From NCBI RefSeq assembly GCF_001718695.1, contig NZ_CP013422.1, forward strand, positions 434,001-498,000: 64,000 nt of DNA, written 5' to 3'. Made by a program: the position numbers and the translations under genes. The stretch comes from Burkholderia ubonensis (lineage in GTDB: Bacteria; Pseudomonadota; Gammaproteobacteria; Burkholderiales; Burkholderiaceae). Shown here piece by piece: positions 19,217 to 28,270 of the stretch (positions within the stretch are counted from its first letter, which is position 1; the number at the start of each line of letters is the position of its first letter). The notes under the pieces are model-generated. The model was not told where the DNA came from. It did no database searches and saw nothing but the letters and a program-made list of their open reading frames with translations.

Positions 19217-20503
19217 ATGACGCCTGACAAAGCCCTCGAACTGAACCGCAGCAAGCGACGCGCGCTGTCGCTGCTGCTCGTCGCCGTCGCGGTATTCGTG
19301 ACGACGATCTTCCTGCCGCGCGGCATCTGGATCGACGGGATCAAGGCGGTGGCCGAGGCCGCGATGGTCGGCGCGCTCGCCGACTGGTTCGCGGTCGTCG
19401 CGCTGTTCCGGCGCGTGCCGATCCCGTTCGTGTCTCGCCACACCGAGATCATTCCGCAGAACAAGGACAAGATCGCCGACAACCTCGCGGTGTTCGTCCG
19501 CGAGAAATTCCTCGGCCCCGACGCGCTTGCCGCGCAGATTCGCCAGCACGATCCCGCGCAGAAGCTCGGCGCATGGCTCGGCGAGCCCGCGAACACCGAC
19601 GCGCTCGGCAGCTACGCGACGAAGCTGATGAGCTTCGCGCTCGACATGACCGACGATGCGCGGATCCAGTCGTTCGTGCACGACGCGTTCCGCGCGCTGG
19701 TCGACCGGATCGACCTGTCGCAATCGGCCGGCGCGATCCTCGACACGCTGACGAAGGACGGCCGCCACCAGGCGCTGCTCGACGACGCGATCGAGCAGAT
19801 CGTCGGCATCCTCGACAAGGAGGAGAACCGCGAGGTGATCGCGGGCTTCATCGTCGAATGGCTGAAGACGCAATATCCGAAGGTCGAGAAGATCCTGCCG
19901 ACGAACTGGCTCGGCGAGAACGGCGCCGAGCTGATCGCGAACGCGGTGAACCGCGTGCTCGAACAGGTCGCCGCGGACCCGGAGCACGAGCTGCGGCAGC
20001 GCTTCGACGCGACGGTCGTCAAGCTGGTCGAGCGCCTGAAGCACGACCCCGTGTTCATCGAGAAGGGCGAGGAGATCAAGCGCTACATCCGCGACGGCGA
20101 TGCGTTCAACACCTACCTGAAGGATCTGTGGGACCAGCTGCGCGCATGGCTGAAGGCCGATCTCGCGCGCGCCGACTCGACGCTGCACCGGCAGGCCGCG
20201 ACGCTCGGCGGCTGGCTCGGCGCGCGGCTCGCGGAAAGCCCGGCATTGCGCGCATCGCTGAACGAGCACGTCGAGAAAGCCGTGTACGAGATGGCGCCGG
20301 ATTTCGCCGACTTCCTGATGCGCCACATCCGCGACACGGTGCGCAATTGGGACGCGCGCGAGATGTCGCGGCAGATCGAGCTGAACATCGGCAAGGACCT
20401 GCAGTACATCCGCATCAACGGCACGCTGGTCGGCGGGCTGATCGGGCTCGGGCTGTATCTCGTGTCGCTCGCGCCGCGCTGGGCGGGCGGGTGGCTGCAT
20501 TGA
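19217..20503 (+). CDS. DUF445 (YjiN-like) membrane protein
   Basis: A 428-aa DUF445 protein; molecular function unknown. There are two predicted membrane regions: residues about 17-35 (ALSLLLVAVAVFVTTIFLP) with a following family motif AEAAMVGALADWFAVVALF, and a C-terminal segment (LVGGLIGLGLYLVSLAP). Between them is a long charged helical region, probably a coiled coil. The start ATG 19217 begins MTPDKALELNRSKRRALS, the usual N-terminus of the family. It follows the and operon in the same direction after 188 bp in which I see no clear terminator. Confidence 0.88.
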   Translation: MTPDKALELNRSKRRALSLLLVAVAVFVTTIFLPRGIWIDGIKAVAEAAMVGALADWFAVVALFRRVPIPFVSRHTEIIPQNKDKIADNLAVFVREKFLGPDALAAQIRQHDPAQKLGAWLGEPANTDALGSYATKLMSFALDMTDDARIQSFVHDAFRALVDRIDLSQSAGAILDTLTKDGRHQALLDDAIEQIVGILDKEENREVIAGFIVEWLKTQYPKVEKILPTNWLGENGAELIANAVNRVLEQVAADPEHELRQRFDATVVKLVERLKHDPVFIEKGEEIKRYIRDGDAFNTYLKDLWDQLRAWLKADLARADSTLHRQAATLGGWLGARLAESPALRASLNEHVEKAVYEMAPDFADFLMRHIRDTVRNWDAREMSRQIELNIGKDLQYIRINGTLVGGLIGLGLYLVSLAPRWAGGWLH

Positions 20504-20520
20504 CGCGGTTGCCGCGCGAC

Positions 20521-20550
20521 AGTCACGCGATAGTCACGCGATAGTCACGT
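20521..20550. repeat. 11-bp direct repeat AGTCACGCGAT x2.7
   Basis: Two complete copies (20521-20531, 20532-20542) and an 8-bp partial copy lie between DUF445 and the antitoxin stop. Confidence 0.75.
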
Positions 20551-20594
20551 GCCAACCGCCGCCGCATCGGGCGCGCACCGCCGCGCGCCGCGCG

Positions 20595-20894
20595 TCACGC
20601 GCGCGCTTTCGCGCCGTGCAGTTGCAGGCCGAGCGCCTTGATGACCTTCAGGATCGTGCCGAAGCTCGGGTTGCCGTCGTGCGACAGCGCCTTGTACAGA
20701 CCTTCGCGCGACAGTCCCGCATCGCGCGCGACCTGCGACATGCCGCGCGCACGCGCGATCACGCCGAGCGCGTGCGCGATGAAGGCCGGGTCGTCGCCAG
20801 CCTCCTGCAGACAGGCTTCGAAGTATTCGGCCATGTCGTCTTCGGTCTTCAGGTGTTCGGCCGAATCCCATGGCCGGGTCTTGATCTTGTCCAT
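20595..20894 (-). CDS. HigA-like addiction-module antidote (HTH)
   Basis: A 99-aa antitoxin of the putative addiction-module antidote family (COG3636-like). An N-terminal region that likely wraps the toxin (EHLKTEDDMAEYFEACLQEA) precedes an Xre-like HTH (MSQVARDAGLSREGLYKALS) and the typical end NPSFGTILKVIKALGLQLH. It starts 3 bp after the toxin stop, so the two are co-translated, with the toxin first as in HigBA-type loci. It should repress the operon. Confidence 0.9.
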   Translation of the reverse strand: MDKIKTRPWDSAEHLKTEDDMAEYFEACLQEAGDDPAFIAHALGVIARARGMSQVARDAGLSREGLYKALSHDGNPSFGTILKVIKALGLQLHGAKARA

Positions 20895-20897
20895 CGA

Positions 20898-21236
20898 TTA
20901 CTCCGTATCGAGATGCTCGAGCATCGCGTGCGCGGCGCGTATGTCCGCCTGTTGCGTCGACTTGTCGCCGCCGCAAAGCAGGATCACCCAAGCCGATCCC
21001 CGCTGCACGTAGTAGACGCGATACCCCGGGCCGTGGTCGATGCGCATTTCGACGACCGGCGCGCCGACGGACTTCCAGTCGCCCGGATTGCCCGTCGCCA
21101 GCCGGTCGATGCGCGCCTGGATACGCCGCCGTGCGACGCGATCCTGCAGACCGGCGAACCATGTGTCGAAGACTTCGGTCGTTCTGATGCTGGACGTCGG
21201 AGCACTGTAAGGCACGTTACTCGATATGTCAACCAT
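20898..21236 (-). CDS. RelE/HigB-like toxin of an addiction module
   Basis: A 112-aa toxin of the addiction-module killer family (COG3657-like, RelE fold), predicted to be a ribosome-dependent mRNA interferase. Key stretches are TTEVFDTWFAGLQDRVARRRIQARI (in part), GNPGDWKSVGAPVVEMRID, GPGYRVYYVQRG and the C-terminal ILLCGGDKSTQQADI. The basic patch and GYRVYY motif are characteristic. The first 16 residues (before IRTTEVF) are poorly conserved, but no other in-frame ATG exists; a GTG at codon 8 is the only alternative. The ATG lies in a perfect palindrome, a likely operator. Confidence 0.88.
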   Translation of the reverse strand: MVDISSNVPYSAPTSSIRTTEVFDTWFAGLQDRVARRRIQARIDRLATGNPGDWKSVGAPVVEMRIDHGPGYRVYYVQRGSAWVILLCGGDKSTQQADIRAAHAMLEHLDTE

Positions 21237-21240
21237 GGTT
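21203..21240 (-). promoter_or_regulatory. Candidate operator/promoter of the toxin-antitoxin operon
   Basis: AACCATGGTT (21231-21240) is a perfect 10-bp palindrome centred on the toxin ATG. A TTGACA (21227-21232) and TACAGT (21203-21208) pair, 18 bp apart on the minus strand, resembles a promoter, but it would start transcription inside the annotated toxin. So either it is fortuitous or the start is further downstream. Confidence 0.35.
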
Positions 21241-21592
21241 CACAAGCTCAACTGGGGTTCCGATGCCGTCACAGTAGAGCGGCGCGCGCCGTTTGACGCG
21301 AAGTTGGCCGTCAGGCCGATGCTGCGCCGGGGCCCGGATCGGCCGTTCGGCCGAAGCAGGAATCCCGCGAATCCGTCTACAATCAAAAACGTCCCTGCCG
21401 CCCGTGCGCGTTCGTCCTGCGCGCCGGCGGATCCGTTCGTCCTCCTGCATCGGGAGGCGCCGCCGTGCGTTGCGCGGCGGCCAGCACCGTGGTCAGCATC
21501 CCGTAGGTAAGCGTGCGCGTGCCGTAGGCCGGCGCGCGTTCTGAACGCCGCACGTCCGCAAACCGGGCACGCGGCAGCGACGGAGAGTCCCC
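21241..21592. other. Gap upstream of the acetolactate synthase-like gene
   Basis: No gene seen. It should hold the promoter of the 21593 operon; CGGAGAG before the ATG is its ribosome site. CTACAAT near 21376 is a possible -10. Confidence 0.3.
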
Positions 21593-23233
21593 ATGAAAGC
21601 ATCGGATCTGTTCGTGAAGGCGCTGGAAGCCGAAGGCGTCGAGTATGTGTTCGGCATTCCCGGCGAGGAAAACCTCGATCTGCTCGAATCGCTGCGGCGA
21701 TCGCGGATCAAGCTCGTGCTGACCCGGCACGAGCAGGCGGCCGGTTTCATGGCCGCCACCTACGGCCGCCTGACGGGCAAGACGGGCGTCTGCCTGGCGA
21801 CGCTCGGCCCCGGCGCGACCAACTTCGTGACGGCGGCCGCGTACGCGCAGCTCGGCGGGATGCCGATGCTGATGATCACCGGGCAAAAGCCGATCAAGTC
21901 CAGCAAGCAGGGCCATTTCCAGATCGTCGACGTCGTCGACATGATGCAGCCGCTCACGAAGTTCACGCGGCAGATCGTGTCGATCGGCAACATTCCGTCG
22001 GCCGTGCGCGAGGCGTTCCGGCGCGCGGAAGAGGAGCGGCCGGGCGCGACCCACCTGGAGCTGCCGGAGGACATCGCGCACGAGGAGGGCGACGGCAAGC
22101 CGATCCCGGCAAGCTACAGCCGGCGCCCGGTCGCCGAGGAGAAGGCGGTCGCGCATGCGGTCGACGCGATCCAGGCCGCGCGCCATCCGCTGTTGATGAT
22201 CGGCGCGGGCGGCAACCGCAAGACGACCTGCAAGATGCTGCTCGAATTCGTCGACAAGACGGGCATCCCGTTCTTCACGACGCAGATGGGCAAGGGCGTG
22301 ATCGACGAGACGCACCCGCTGTGGCTCGGCAACGCGACGCTGTCGGACGGCGACTTCGTGCACCGCGCGATCGAGCACGCGGACTGCATCATCAACGTCG
22401 GCCACGACGTGATCGAGAAGCCGCCGTTCTTCATGCGCGCCGACGACAAGACCGTGATCCACGTGAACTTCCTCGGCGCGCAGGTCGACCCCGTCTATTT
22501 CCCGCAGATCGAGGTGGTCGGCGACATCGCGAACGCGGTGTGGCAGATGAAGGAGGCGCTCGCGCCGCAGCCGCACTGGGATTTCGCGCGCTTCGCGATG
22601 ATCAAGGCGCATTTCGACGCGCACCTGCAGAAAGGGCAGAACGATCCGCGCTTCCCGATGTATCCGGTGCGGATCGTGAACGACCTGTACCGCGCGCTGC
22701 CGGCCGACGGGATCGTGTGTCTCGACAACGGCATGTACAAGATCTGGTTCGCGCGCTACTGGCGCGCGCACGAGCCGAACTCGCTGCTGCTCGACAACGC
22801 GCTCGCGTCGATGGGCGCGGGCCTGCCGTCGGCGATCGCGACGAAGATCGTGCATCCGCAGCGCAAGGTGATCGCCGTGTGCGGCGACGGCGGCTTCATG
22901 ATGAACTCGCAGGAGCTCGAAACGGCGGTGCGGCTGAAGCTCGACATCGTCGTGATGATCCTGCGCGACGACGCGTTCGGAATGATCCGCTGGAAGCAGG
23001 AGAACATGAATTTCCCCGACTTCGCGATGACGCTGCAGAACCCCGATTTCGTAGCGTACGCGCAGAGCTACGGCGCGCACGGCCACCGGGTCGAGGCGGC
23101 CGACGATCTCGAGCCGCTGCTGCGCGAGTGCTTCGCGTCGCCGGGCGTGCACCTGATCGACGTGCCGATCGACTACTCGGACAACGAGCGCGTGCTGAAC
23201 CGCGAGATCAAGCGTCTGTCGGCGCAGCTCTGA
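21593..23233 (+). CDS. Acetolactate synthase-like ThDP enzyme, large subunit type
   Basis: A 546-aa thiamine-diphosphate enzyme of the acetolactate synthase family. The N-terminal PYR domain has the catalytic glutamate motif LTRHEQAAGFMAATYGR and GVCLATLGPGATN. The C-terminal PP domain has the ThDP/Mg motif CGDGGFMMNSQELETAVR...DDAFGMIRWK. No small regulatory subunit gene is near, and the next gene 29 bp away is an aldehyde dehydrogenase, so this is probably a catabolic AlsS-like or other 2-oxoacid carboligase/decarboxylase rather than the biosynthetic IlvB. The pair suggests an aldehyde product oxidised by the next enzyme. Substrate unresolved. Confidence 0.88.
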   Translation: MKASDLFVKALEAEGVEYVFGIPGEENLDLLESLRRSRIKLVLTRHEQAAGFMAATYGRLTGKTGVCLATLGPGATNFVTAAAYAQLGGMPMLMITGQKPIKSSKQGHFQIVDVVDMMQPLTKFTRQIVSIGNIPSAVREAFRRAEEERPGATHLELPEDIAHEEGDGKPIPASYSRRPVAEEKAVAHAVDAIQAARHPLLMIGAGGNRKTTCKMLLEFVDKTGIPFFTTQMGKGVIDETHPLWLGNATLSDGDFVHRAIEHADCIINVGHDVIEKPPFFMRADDKTVIHVNFLGAQVDPVYFPQIEVVGDIANAVWQMKEALAPQPHWDFARFAMIKAHFDAHLQKGQNDPRFPMYPVRIVNDLYRALPADGIVCLDNGMYKIWFARYWRAHEPNSLLLDNALASMGAGLPSAIATKIVHPQRKVIAVCGDGGFMMNSQELETAVRLKLDIVVMILRDDAFGMIRWKQENMNFPDFAMTLQNPDFVAYAQSYGAHGHRVEAADDLEPLLRECFASPGVHLIDVPIDYSDNERVLNREIKRLSAQL

Positions 23234-23262
23234 ATTCACCGTTCACCGGAAGGAGGCGTTCC

Positions 23263-24696
23263 ATGCTGAAGGAAACCTATCCGTATTACCTGGCCAACGT
23301 TGCCGTGTACGCGAACACCGATCTCGACGTGACGGACAAGTACAGCGGCGAAGTCGCGACGCGCGTCGCGCTGGCCGACGCGAAGGCGATCGATGCGGCG
23401 ATCGGCGCGGCGGTTGCCGCCGCGAAGCCGATGCGCGAGCTGCCCGCGTACAAGCGCCAGGCCGTGCTCGACCACTGCGTCGCGCGCTTTCGCGAGCGCT
23501 TCGACGAGCTGGCCGAGGCGCTGTGCATCGAGGCCGGCAAGCCGATCAACGATTCGAAGGGCGAAGTGACGCGGCTGATCGACACGTTCCGCGTCGCGTC
23601 GGAGGAGTCGGTGCGGATCGACGGCGAAGTGATCAACCTGGAGATTTCCGCGCGCGCGCAGGGCTACACGGGCTACACGAAGCGCGTGCCGATCGGCCCA
23701 TGCTCGTTCATCTCGCCGTTCAACTTCCCGCTGAACCTCGCCGCGCACAAGGTCGCGCCGGCGCTCGCGGCCGGCTGCCCGTTCGTGCTGAAGCCCGCGA
23801 GCCGCACGCCGATCGGCGCGCTGATCATCGGCGAAGTCCTCGCGGAAACCGACCTGCCGAAGGGTGCGTTCTCGGTGCTGCCCGCGCATCGCGACGGCGC
23901 GGACCTGTTCACGACCGACGAGCGCTTCAAGCTGCTGTCGTTTACGGGCTCGCCGGCGGTCGGCTGGGCGCTGAAGGAGAAGGCCGGCAAGAAGAAGGTC
24001 GTGCTGGAGCTGGGCGGCAACGCGGCGGCGATCGTCGACGCGGACCAGCGCGACCGGCTCGACTACGTGGTCGAGCGGCTCGCGTTCGGCGCGTACTACC
24101 AGTCGGGGCAGAGCTGCATCGGCGTGCAGCGGATCATCGTGCACGCCGGCATCTACGACGCGCTGCGCGAGAAGCTGATCGCGAAAACCCGCTCGCTGAA
24201 GATGGGCGATCCGAAGGATCCGGCGACCTTCGTCGGCCCGATGATCTCCGAATCCGAATCGCGCCGGCTCGCGGGCTGGATGGACGCGGCCTTCGCGGCG
24301 GGCGCGCAGGTGGTCGCGGGCGGCAAGGTCGACGGCGCGATGTTCGAGGCGACGCTGCTCGAGAACGTCGGCCGCGAGCAGGACCTGTACCGGAAGGAGG
24401 CGTTCGGCCCGGTCGCGATCCTCGAGAAGTTCGACGACTTCGACGATGCGCTCGCGCGCGTGAACGACAGCGATTTCGGGTTGCAGGCCGGCGTGTTCAC
24501 CGATTCGCTCGCGCACGCGCAGCGCGCGTGGGACGAGCTCGACGTGGGCGGCGTCGTGATCAACGACGTGCCGTCGTTCCGCGTCGACAACATGCCGTAC
24601 GGCGGCGTGAAGGACTCGGGCCTCGGCCGCGAGGGAATCCGCTATGCGATCGAGGACATGACCGAGCCGCGCCTGATGGTGGTGCGGCGCAGGTAG
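23263..24696 (+). CDS. NAD(P)-dependent aldehyde dehydrogenase
   Basis: A 477-aa aldehyde dehydrogenase close to the lactaldehyde/glyceraldehyde-3-phosphate (GapN-like) group. Catalytic residues are visible: Asn154 (SPFNFPLN), Lys177 (VLKPAS), Glu249 (LELGGN) and the nucleophile Cys285 (SGQSCIGVQR). The frame is open far upstream through the previous gene, but AGGAGG just before ATG 23263 and the family N-terminus fix the start. It is co-transcribed with the ThDP enzyme (29-bp gap). The true aldehyde is unknown. Confidence 0.92.
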   Translation: MLKETYPYYLANVAVYANTDLDVTDKYSGEVATRVALADAKAIDAAIGAAVAAAKPMRELPAYKRQAVLDHCVARFRERFDELAEALCIEAGKPINDSKGEVTRLIDTFRVASEESVRIDGEVINLEISARAQGYTGYTKRVPIGPCSFISPFNFPLNLAAHKVAPALAAGCPFVLKPASRTPIGALIIGEVLAETDLPKGAFSVLPAHRDGADLFTTDERFKLLSFTGSPAVGWALKEKAGKKKVVLELGGNAAAIVDADQRDRLDYVVERLAFGAYYQSGQSCIGVQRIIVHAGIYDALREKLIAKTRSLKMGDPKDPATFVGPMISESESRRLAGWMDAAFAAGAQVVAGGKVDGAMFEATLLENVGREQDLYRKEAFGPVAILEKFDDFDDALARVNDSDFGLQAGVFTDSLAHAQRAWDELDVGGVVINDVPSFRVDNMPYGGVKDSGLGREGIRYAIEDMTEPRLMVVRRR

Positions 24697-24849
24697 CGCG
24701 GCGCGGGGGAAATCGGGCGGCGCGCGAATGCGCCGCCCATCCGTGAACGATCTCGACTGCGTGCACGGCATCGTGATGTAATCGCGCGACACGGCGCGCC
24801 GGGGCATGGCTCCGGCCGCCGGCGGATTATTTCTTCACGAGGTCGATTC

Positions 24850-26433
24850 ATGTCCCCCGTCTCGGCATTCAAGCTGGTTCTGCTGTCTTTCCTCGCGATC
24901 GTCGCGCTTGAATGCATCGCCAAGCGGTTGCGCTTGCCGCCCGCCGCGGCGCTGCTCGTCGGCGGCGCCGCCATCGCGTTCATTCCCGGCCTGCCGCCGA
25001 TCAACCTCGACCCCGATCTCGTGCTGGTGGTGTTCCTGCCGCCGCTGCTGATGGACGGCGCGTATTTCTCCGTGTGGGAGGAGTTCAAGCGCAACCTCGG
25101 CGGCATCCTGCTGCTCGCGATCGGCGCGGTCGCGTTCACGACGCTCGCGGTCGGGCTCGCCGTGCACTGGGTCGTGCCGTCGCTGCCGTGGGCCGCCTGC
25201 TTCGCGCTCGGCGCGATCGTGTCGCCGCCCGACGCGGTCGCGGCGAAGGCCGTGCTCGAACGCGTCGCGCTGCCGCGCCGGCTGATGGTGCTGCTCGAAG
25301 GCGAGAGCCTGCTGAACGACGCGGCGGGCCTCGTGCTGTTCCGCTTCGCGGTCGTCGCCGCGCTGACCGGCGCGTTCAGCTTCCAGCACGCGCTCCTTGG
25401 CTTCGCGGAGCTGGGCGTGGGCGGCGTCGTGGTCGGTTTCGTGATCGGCTGGTTCGTCGTGCGATTCCTGAAGCTGCTCGACGACGACTACCTCGTGATC
25501 ACCGTCGCGGTGCTCTCCGGCTGGATCGGCTATATCGCCGGCGAAATGCTCGAGGTGTCGGGCGTGATCGCGACCGTGGTGGTCGGCATGATGCTCGGCT
25601 GGCACCAGCACGAGGTGTTTTCGGCGGCGGTGCGCACGCGCGCCACTGCGTTCTGGCAGGTCGTCGTGTTCCTGCTCGAGGCGCTCGTGTTCGTGCTGAT
25701 CGGGCTGTCGCTGCGCGGCGTGATCCACCGGCTCGGCGGTTTCGAGCCCGTGCTCGGCACGATGATGCCGGTCGTGCTCGCGGTGCTGGCCGCGGTGGTC
25801 GTGTCGCGCTTCCTGTGGATCTATGCGGTCGAGGTGCTGAAGTGGCCGGTGCGCGGTATCGTGCGGCGCGGCGCGGCGCCCGACTGGAAGGCCGCGACCG
25901 TGATGAGCTGGGCCGGGATGCGCGGCGTCGTCACGCTCGCGATCGCGCTGTCGCTGCCCGACGCGATGCCGGGCCGCGACCTGATCCTCGTCGCCGCGTT
26001 CGCGGTGATTCTCGTCACCGTGCTGCTGCAGGGCACGACGATCGGCCCGCTGATCCGGCTGCTGCGCCTGCGGCAGCAGCACGCGCACGCCGAGCATCAC
26101 CTGACCGAGCCGCAGGCGTGGGCGCACGTCGAGGCCGCGCAGCTCGCGGCGATCCAGCCGCTCGTGCGCGACGCGAACGGCGTCGTGATCCATCCGCGCC
26201 TGCTCGAGCAATACACGTATCGCGCGGCGCTCACCGAGCGCACGAAGGATGCGCCGCAATATCCGCCGGAAGTTCGCGCCGCGCACTACGACGTCGTGCT
26301 CGCCGCGATCGCGGCCGGCCGCGCGGAATTGTTGCGCCTGCATCGTTCCGGGCAGATCCACGACGAAATGCTGCACGCGCTCGAACGCGATCTCGACCTG
26401 CAGGAAGTGTCCGCGCAGCACGCGCGCGGTTGA
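24850..26433 (+). CDS. CPA1-family cation/proton antiporter
   Basis: A 527-aa Na+(K+)/H+ antiporter of the CPA1/NhaP-YjcE group, inner membrane. About 12 hydrophobic segments fill residues 1-405. Signature stretches are LVVFLPPLLMDGAYFS, the ion-site region GAIVSPPDAVAAKAVLE, LLEGESLLNDAAGLVLFR and SWAGMRGVVTLAIALSLP. A cytoplasmic tail of about 120 residues, rich in His and acidic residues (QQHAHAEHHLTEPQAW), follows. The start ATG has an AGG nearby (ACGAGGTCGATTC). It is not obviously part of an operon. Confidence 0.92.
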   Translation: MSPVSAFKLVLLSFLAIVALECIAKRLRLPPAAALLVGGAAIAFIPGLPPINLDPDLVLVVFLPPLLMDGAYFSVWEEFKRNLGGILLLAIGAVAFTTLAVGLAVHWVVPSLPWAACFALGAIVSPPDAVAAKAVLERVALPRRLMVLLEGESLLNDAAGLVLFRFAVVAALTGAFSFQHALLGFAELGVGGVVVGFVIGWFVVRFLKLLDDDYLVITVAVLSGWIGYIAGEMLEVSGVIATVVVGMMLGWHQHEVFSAAVRTRATAFWQVVVFLLEALVFVLIGLSLRGVIHRLGGFEPVLGTMMPVVLAVLAAVVVSRFLWIYAVEVLKWPVRGIVRRGAAPDWKAATVMSWAGMRGVVTLAIALSLPDAMPGRDLILVAAFAVILVTVLLQGTTIGPLIRLLRLRQQHAHAEHHLTEPQAWAHVEAAQLAAIQPLVRDANGVVIHPRLLEQYTYRAALTERTKDAPQYPPEVRAAHYDVVLAAIAAGRAELLRLHRSGQIHDEMLHALERDLDLQEVSAQHARG

Positions 26434-27016
26434 GCGGCGGCAGGCGCGCGGGTGGTGAGCGCGGTTGTTTAGGACGCCGATGGCGCGGGGGTTGCCGGCG
26501 GCATCAGAGCCGCAGCCGTCACCGTCGCCCATCTCGTCGCATCGCGCGTCATCCCGCAGCATCGGTGGCTTGCCTGGGCTCCCGCCGTCGTCCCATCGAA
26601 TTCCTCAGTGTGTCCATGGTCCGGCCCCAACGCGCGGCGGCCCGGACCGCCGCATACGCACCCGTAAACCGTCTCCCGCCGGCCTCGCAAACGTTTTCAT
26701 GCTTCGCGCAAGGAAATGATCCGATTTATCCAAATCAGGTTATTTCACCATATTTGGCAAAGCTGAACCTGAAGGAGATAGATGATCTGTTGCAATCTCA
26801 ATTAGAATCGCTCAGTAATCTTTATTGAGAGAATGTGTGCGAATGTAATTCGGTGTTGCTTGGGAAAATCGGCGCTGCAATCCTCGTGTGTAAAGGCTGA
26901 CGAGCGACAACGCCATCATCGTGAAGAATGTGGTCGAATTATCGAGATGGCGAGTGAGTTGAATAATCAACTTGCGAGAATGAATCGGGTGGTGATTTTC
27001 GTTTGAAACGGTATTT
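26434..27016. other. 583-bp gap upstream of the wsp operon
   Basis: The left half is GC-rich and featureless; 26690-27016 is markedly AT-richer than the surroundings and probably holds the wspHRR promoter and regulator sites. A short open stretch ending LKEIDDLLQSQLESLSNLY (stop 26828) has no credible start and is not called. Confidence 0.5.
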
Positions 27017-28108
27017 ATGAAAGAATCGCGCGATCAAAATGCGCCGGATTGTCTCGAATCGGGGCTGTCGATCCTGCTTGTCGACGATCAAGCTTTCGTC
27101 GGCGAGGTGATTCGCCGGGCATTGCGCAGTGAACATGACATCGATCTGCATGTTTGCACCGACGCGCAGCGGGCGATGGCCGTCGCGCGCGACGTGAAGC
27201 CGACGGTCATCCTGCAGGACCTGGTGATGCCGGACATCGACGGCCTCGACCTCGTGCGCGCGTGGCGCGCGGACGCGGCCACCGCACGCGTGCCGATCAT
27301 CGTGCTGTCCGCGAAGGAGGAGCCGGTCGTCAAGCGCGAGGCGTTCATCGCCGGCGCGAACGACTATCTCGTCAAGCTGCCTGACGCGATGGAGCTGACG
27401 GCGCGCATTCGCTACCATTCGAATTCCTACCTGATGTCGCGCCAGCGCGACGAAGCGCTCGATTTCCTGTCGCACGACATGCGTTCGCCGCAGACGTCGA
27501 TCCTCGCGCTGCTCGACGCATACCGGGCCGAGCATGGCGAGATGCCGCCGATCATGGAGCGCATCGCCGGCCACGCGCGGCGCGCGCTCGCGCTGGCCGA
27601 CGGCTTCATCCACCTGACCCGCGCGCAGTCGGAGCGCCGCGCGCACGAGGTCGTCAGCCTCAACGAGATCGTGCTCGACGCGGCCGACCAGCTGTGGGAA
27701 AAGGCCGCCGGGTTCGGCAGCCGGGTCGTCACGCAGGTGCCGGATGCCGAATGCGTGACGATGGGCGACCGGCTGATGCTGACGCGCGCGGTCGCCAACC
27801 TGATCGACAACGGGCTCAAGTACGGCCCGGCCGGAACGGACGTGCATTGCACGCTGGCCGGCGACGACAGCGCATGGCTGATCGGCGTCGAGGACGGCGG
27901 CGCCGGCATCGCGCCGGCGCAGCGCGCGTCGGCGACCGAGACGTTCGTGAGGCTCGAGTCCGCGCACGGCGCGGCGCGCGGCGGCTTCGGGCTCGGGCTC
28001 GCGTTCGTCCGCGCGACGGCCGCGCGGCATCGGGGACAGATATTGATGCGCGATACCGCGCGCGGCTTCATGGTCGCGCTTCGGCTCCCCGCACAAGTGG
28101 AGCGGTGA
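27017..28108 (+). CDS. wspHRR: Hybrid receiver/histidine kinase of the Wsp system
   Basis: A 363-aa soluble hybrid. Residues 17-135 form a receiver domain with Asp23/Asp24, phospho-acceptor Asp68 (ILQDLVMPDIDG) and Lys120. Residues 145-360 form a histidine kinase with H-box FLSHDMRSPQTSI (His153), N-box ANLIDNGLKYG, and G-boxes GVEDGGAGI and GGFGLGLAFV. No membrane segment or GGDEF domain. It is the first gene before wspA, so it fits the WspHRR protein that, from memory of the literature, Burkholderia uses where Pseudomonas has the diguanylate cyclase WspR. It would receive phosphate from WspE and pass a signal on; its own partner is not encoded here. Confidence 0.88.
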   Translation: MKESRDQNAPDCLESGLSILLVDDQAFVGEVIRRALRSEHDIDLHVCTDAQRAMAVARDVKPTVILQDLVMPDIDGLDLVRAWRADAATARVPIIVLSAKEEPVVKREAFIAGANDYLVKLPDAMELTARIRYHSNSYLMSRQRDEALDFLSHDMRSPQTSILALLDAYRAEHGEMPPIMERIAGHARRALALADGFIHLTRAQSERRAHEVVSLNEIVLDAADQLWEKAAGFGSRVVTQVPDAECVTMGDRLMLTRAVANLIDNGLKYGPAGTDVHCTLAGDDSAWLIGVEDGGAGIAPAQRASATETFVRLESAHGAARGGFGLGLAFVRATAARHRGQILMRDTARGFMVALRLPAQVER

Positions 28109-28270
28109 ACCCGCGGGCCGAGCGGCCTCGCCCGGCGTGCGGGCGGCGCCCGCAGGCCCTGCCGCGCGCGTGCGCGCCTGCTCCCCACGCGCACCGGTCG
28201 CGCCGCCTCCGGCGGGCGCCGGCCGGCGCGGACCTTTTCTCAACGCAGACTTTGAAAGCCCACAACGAAC

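Noticed and set aside
26605..26828. Possible small protein ending LKEIDDLLQSQLESLSNLY
   Set aside because: No ribosome site or credible start; the upstream part has shadow-frame composition.
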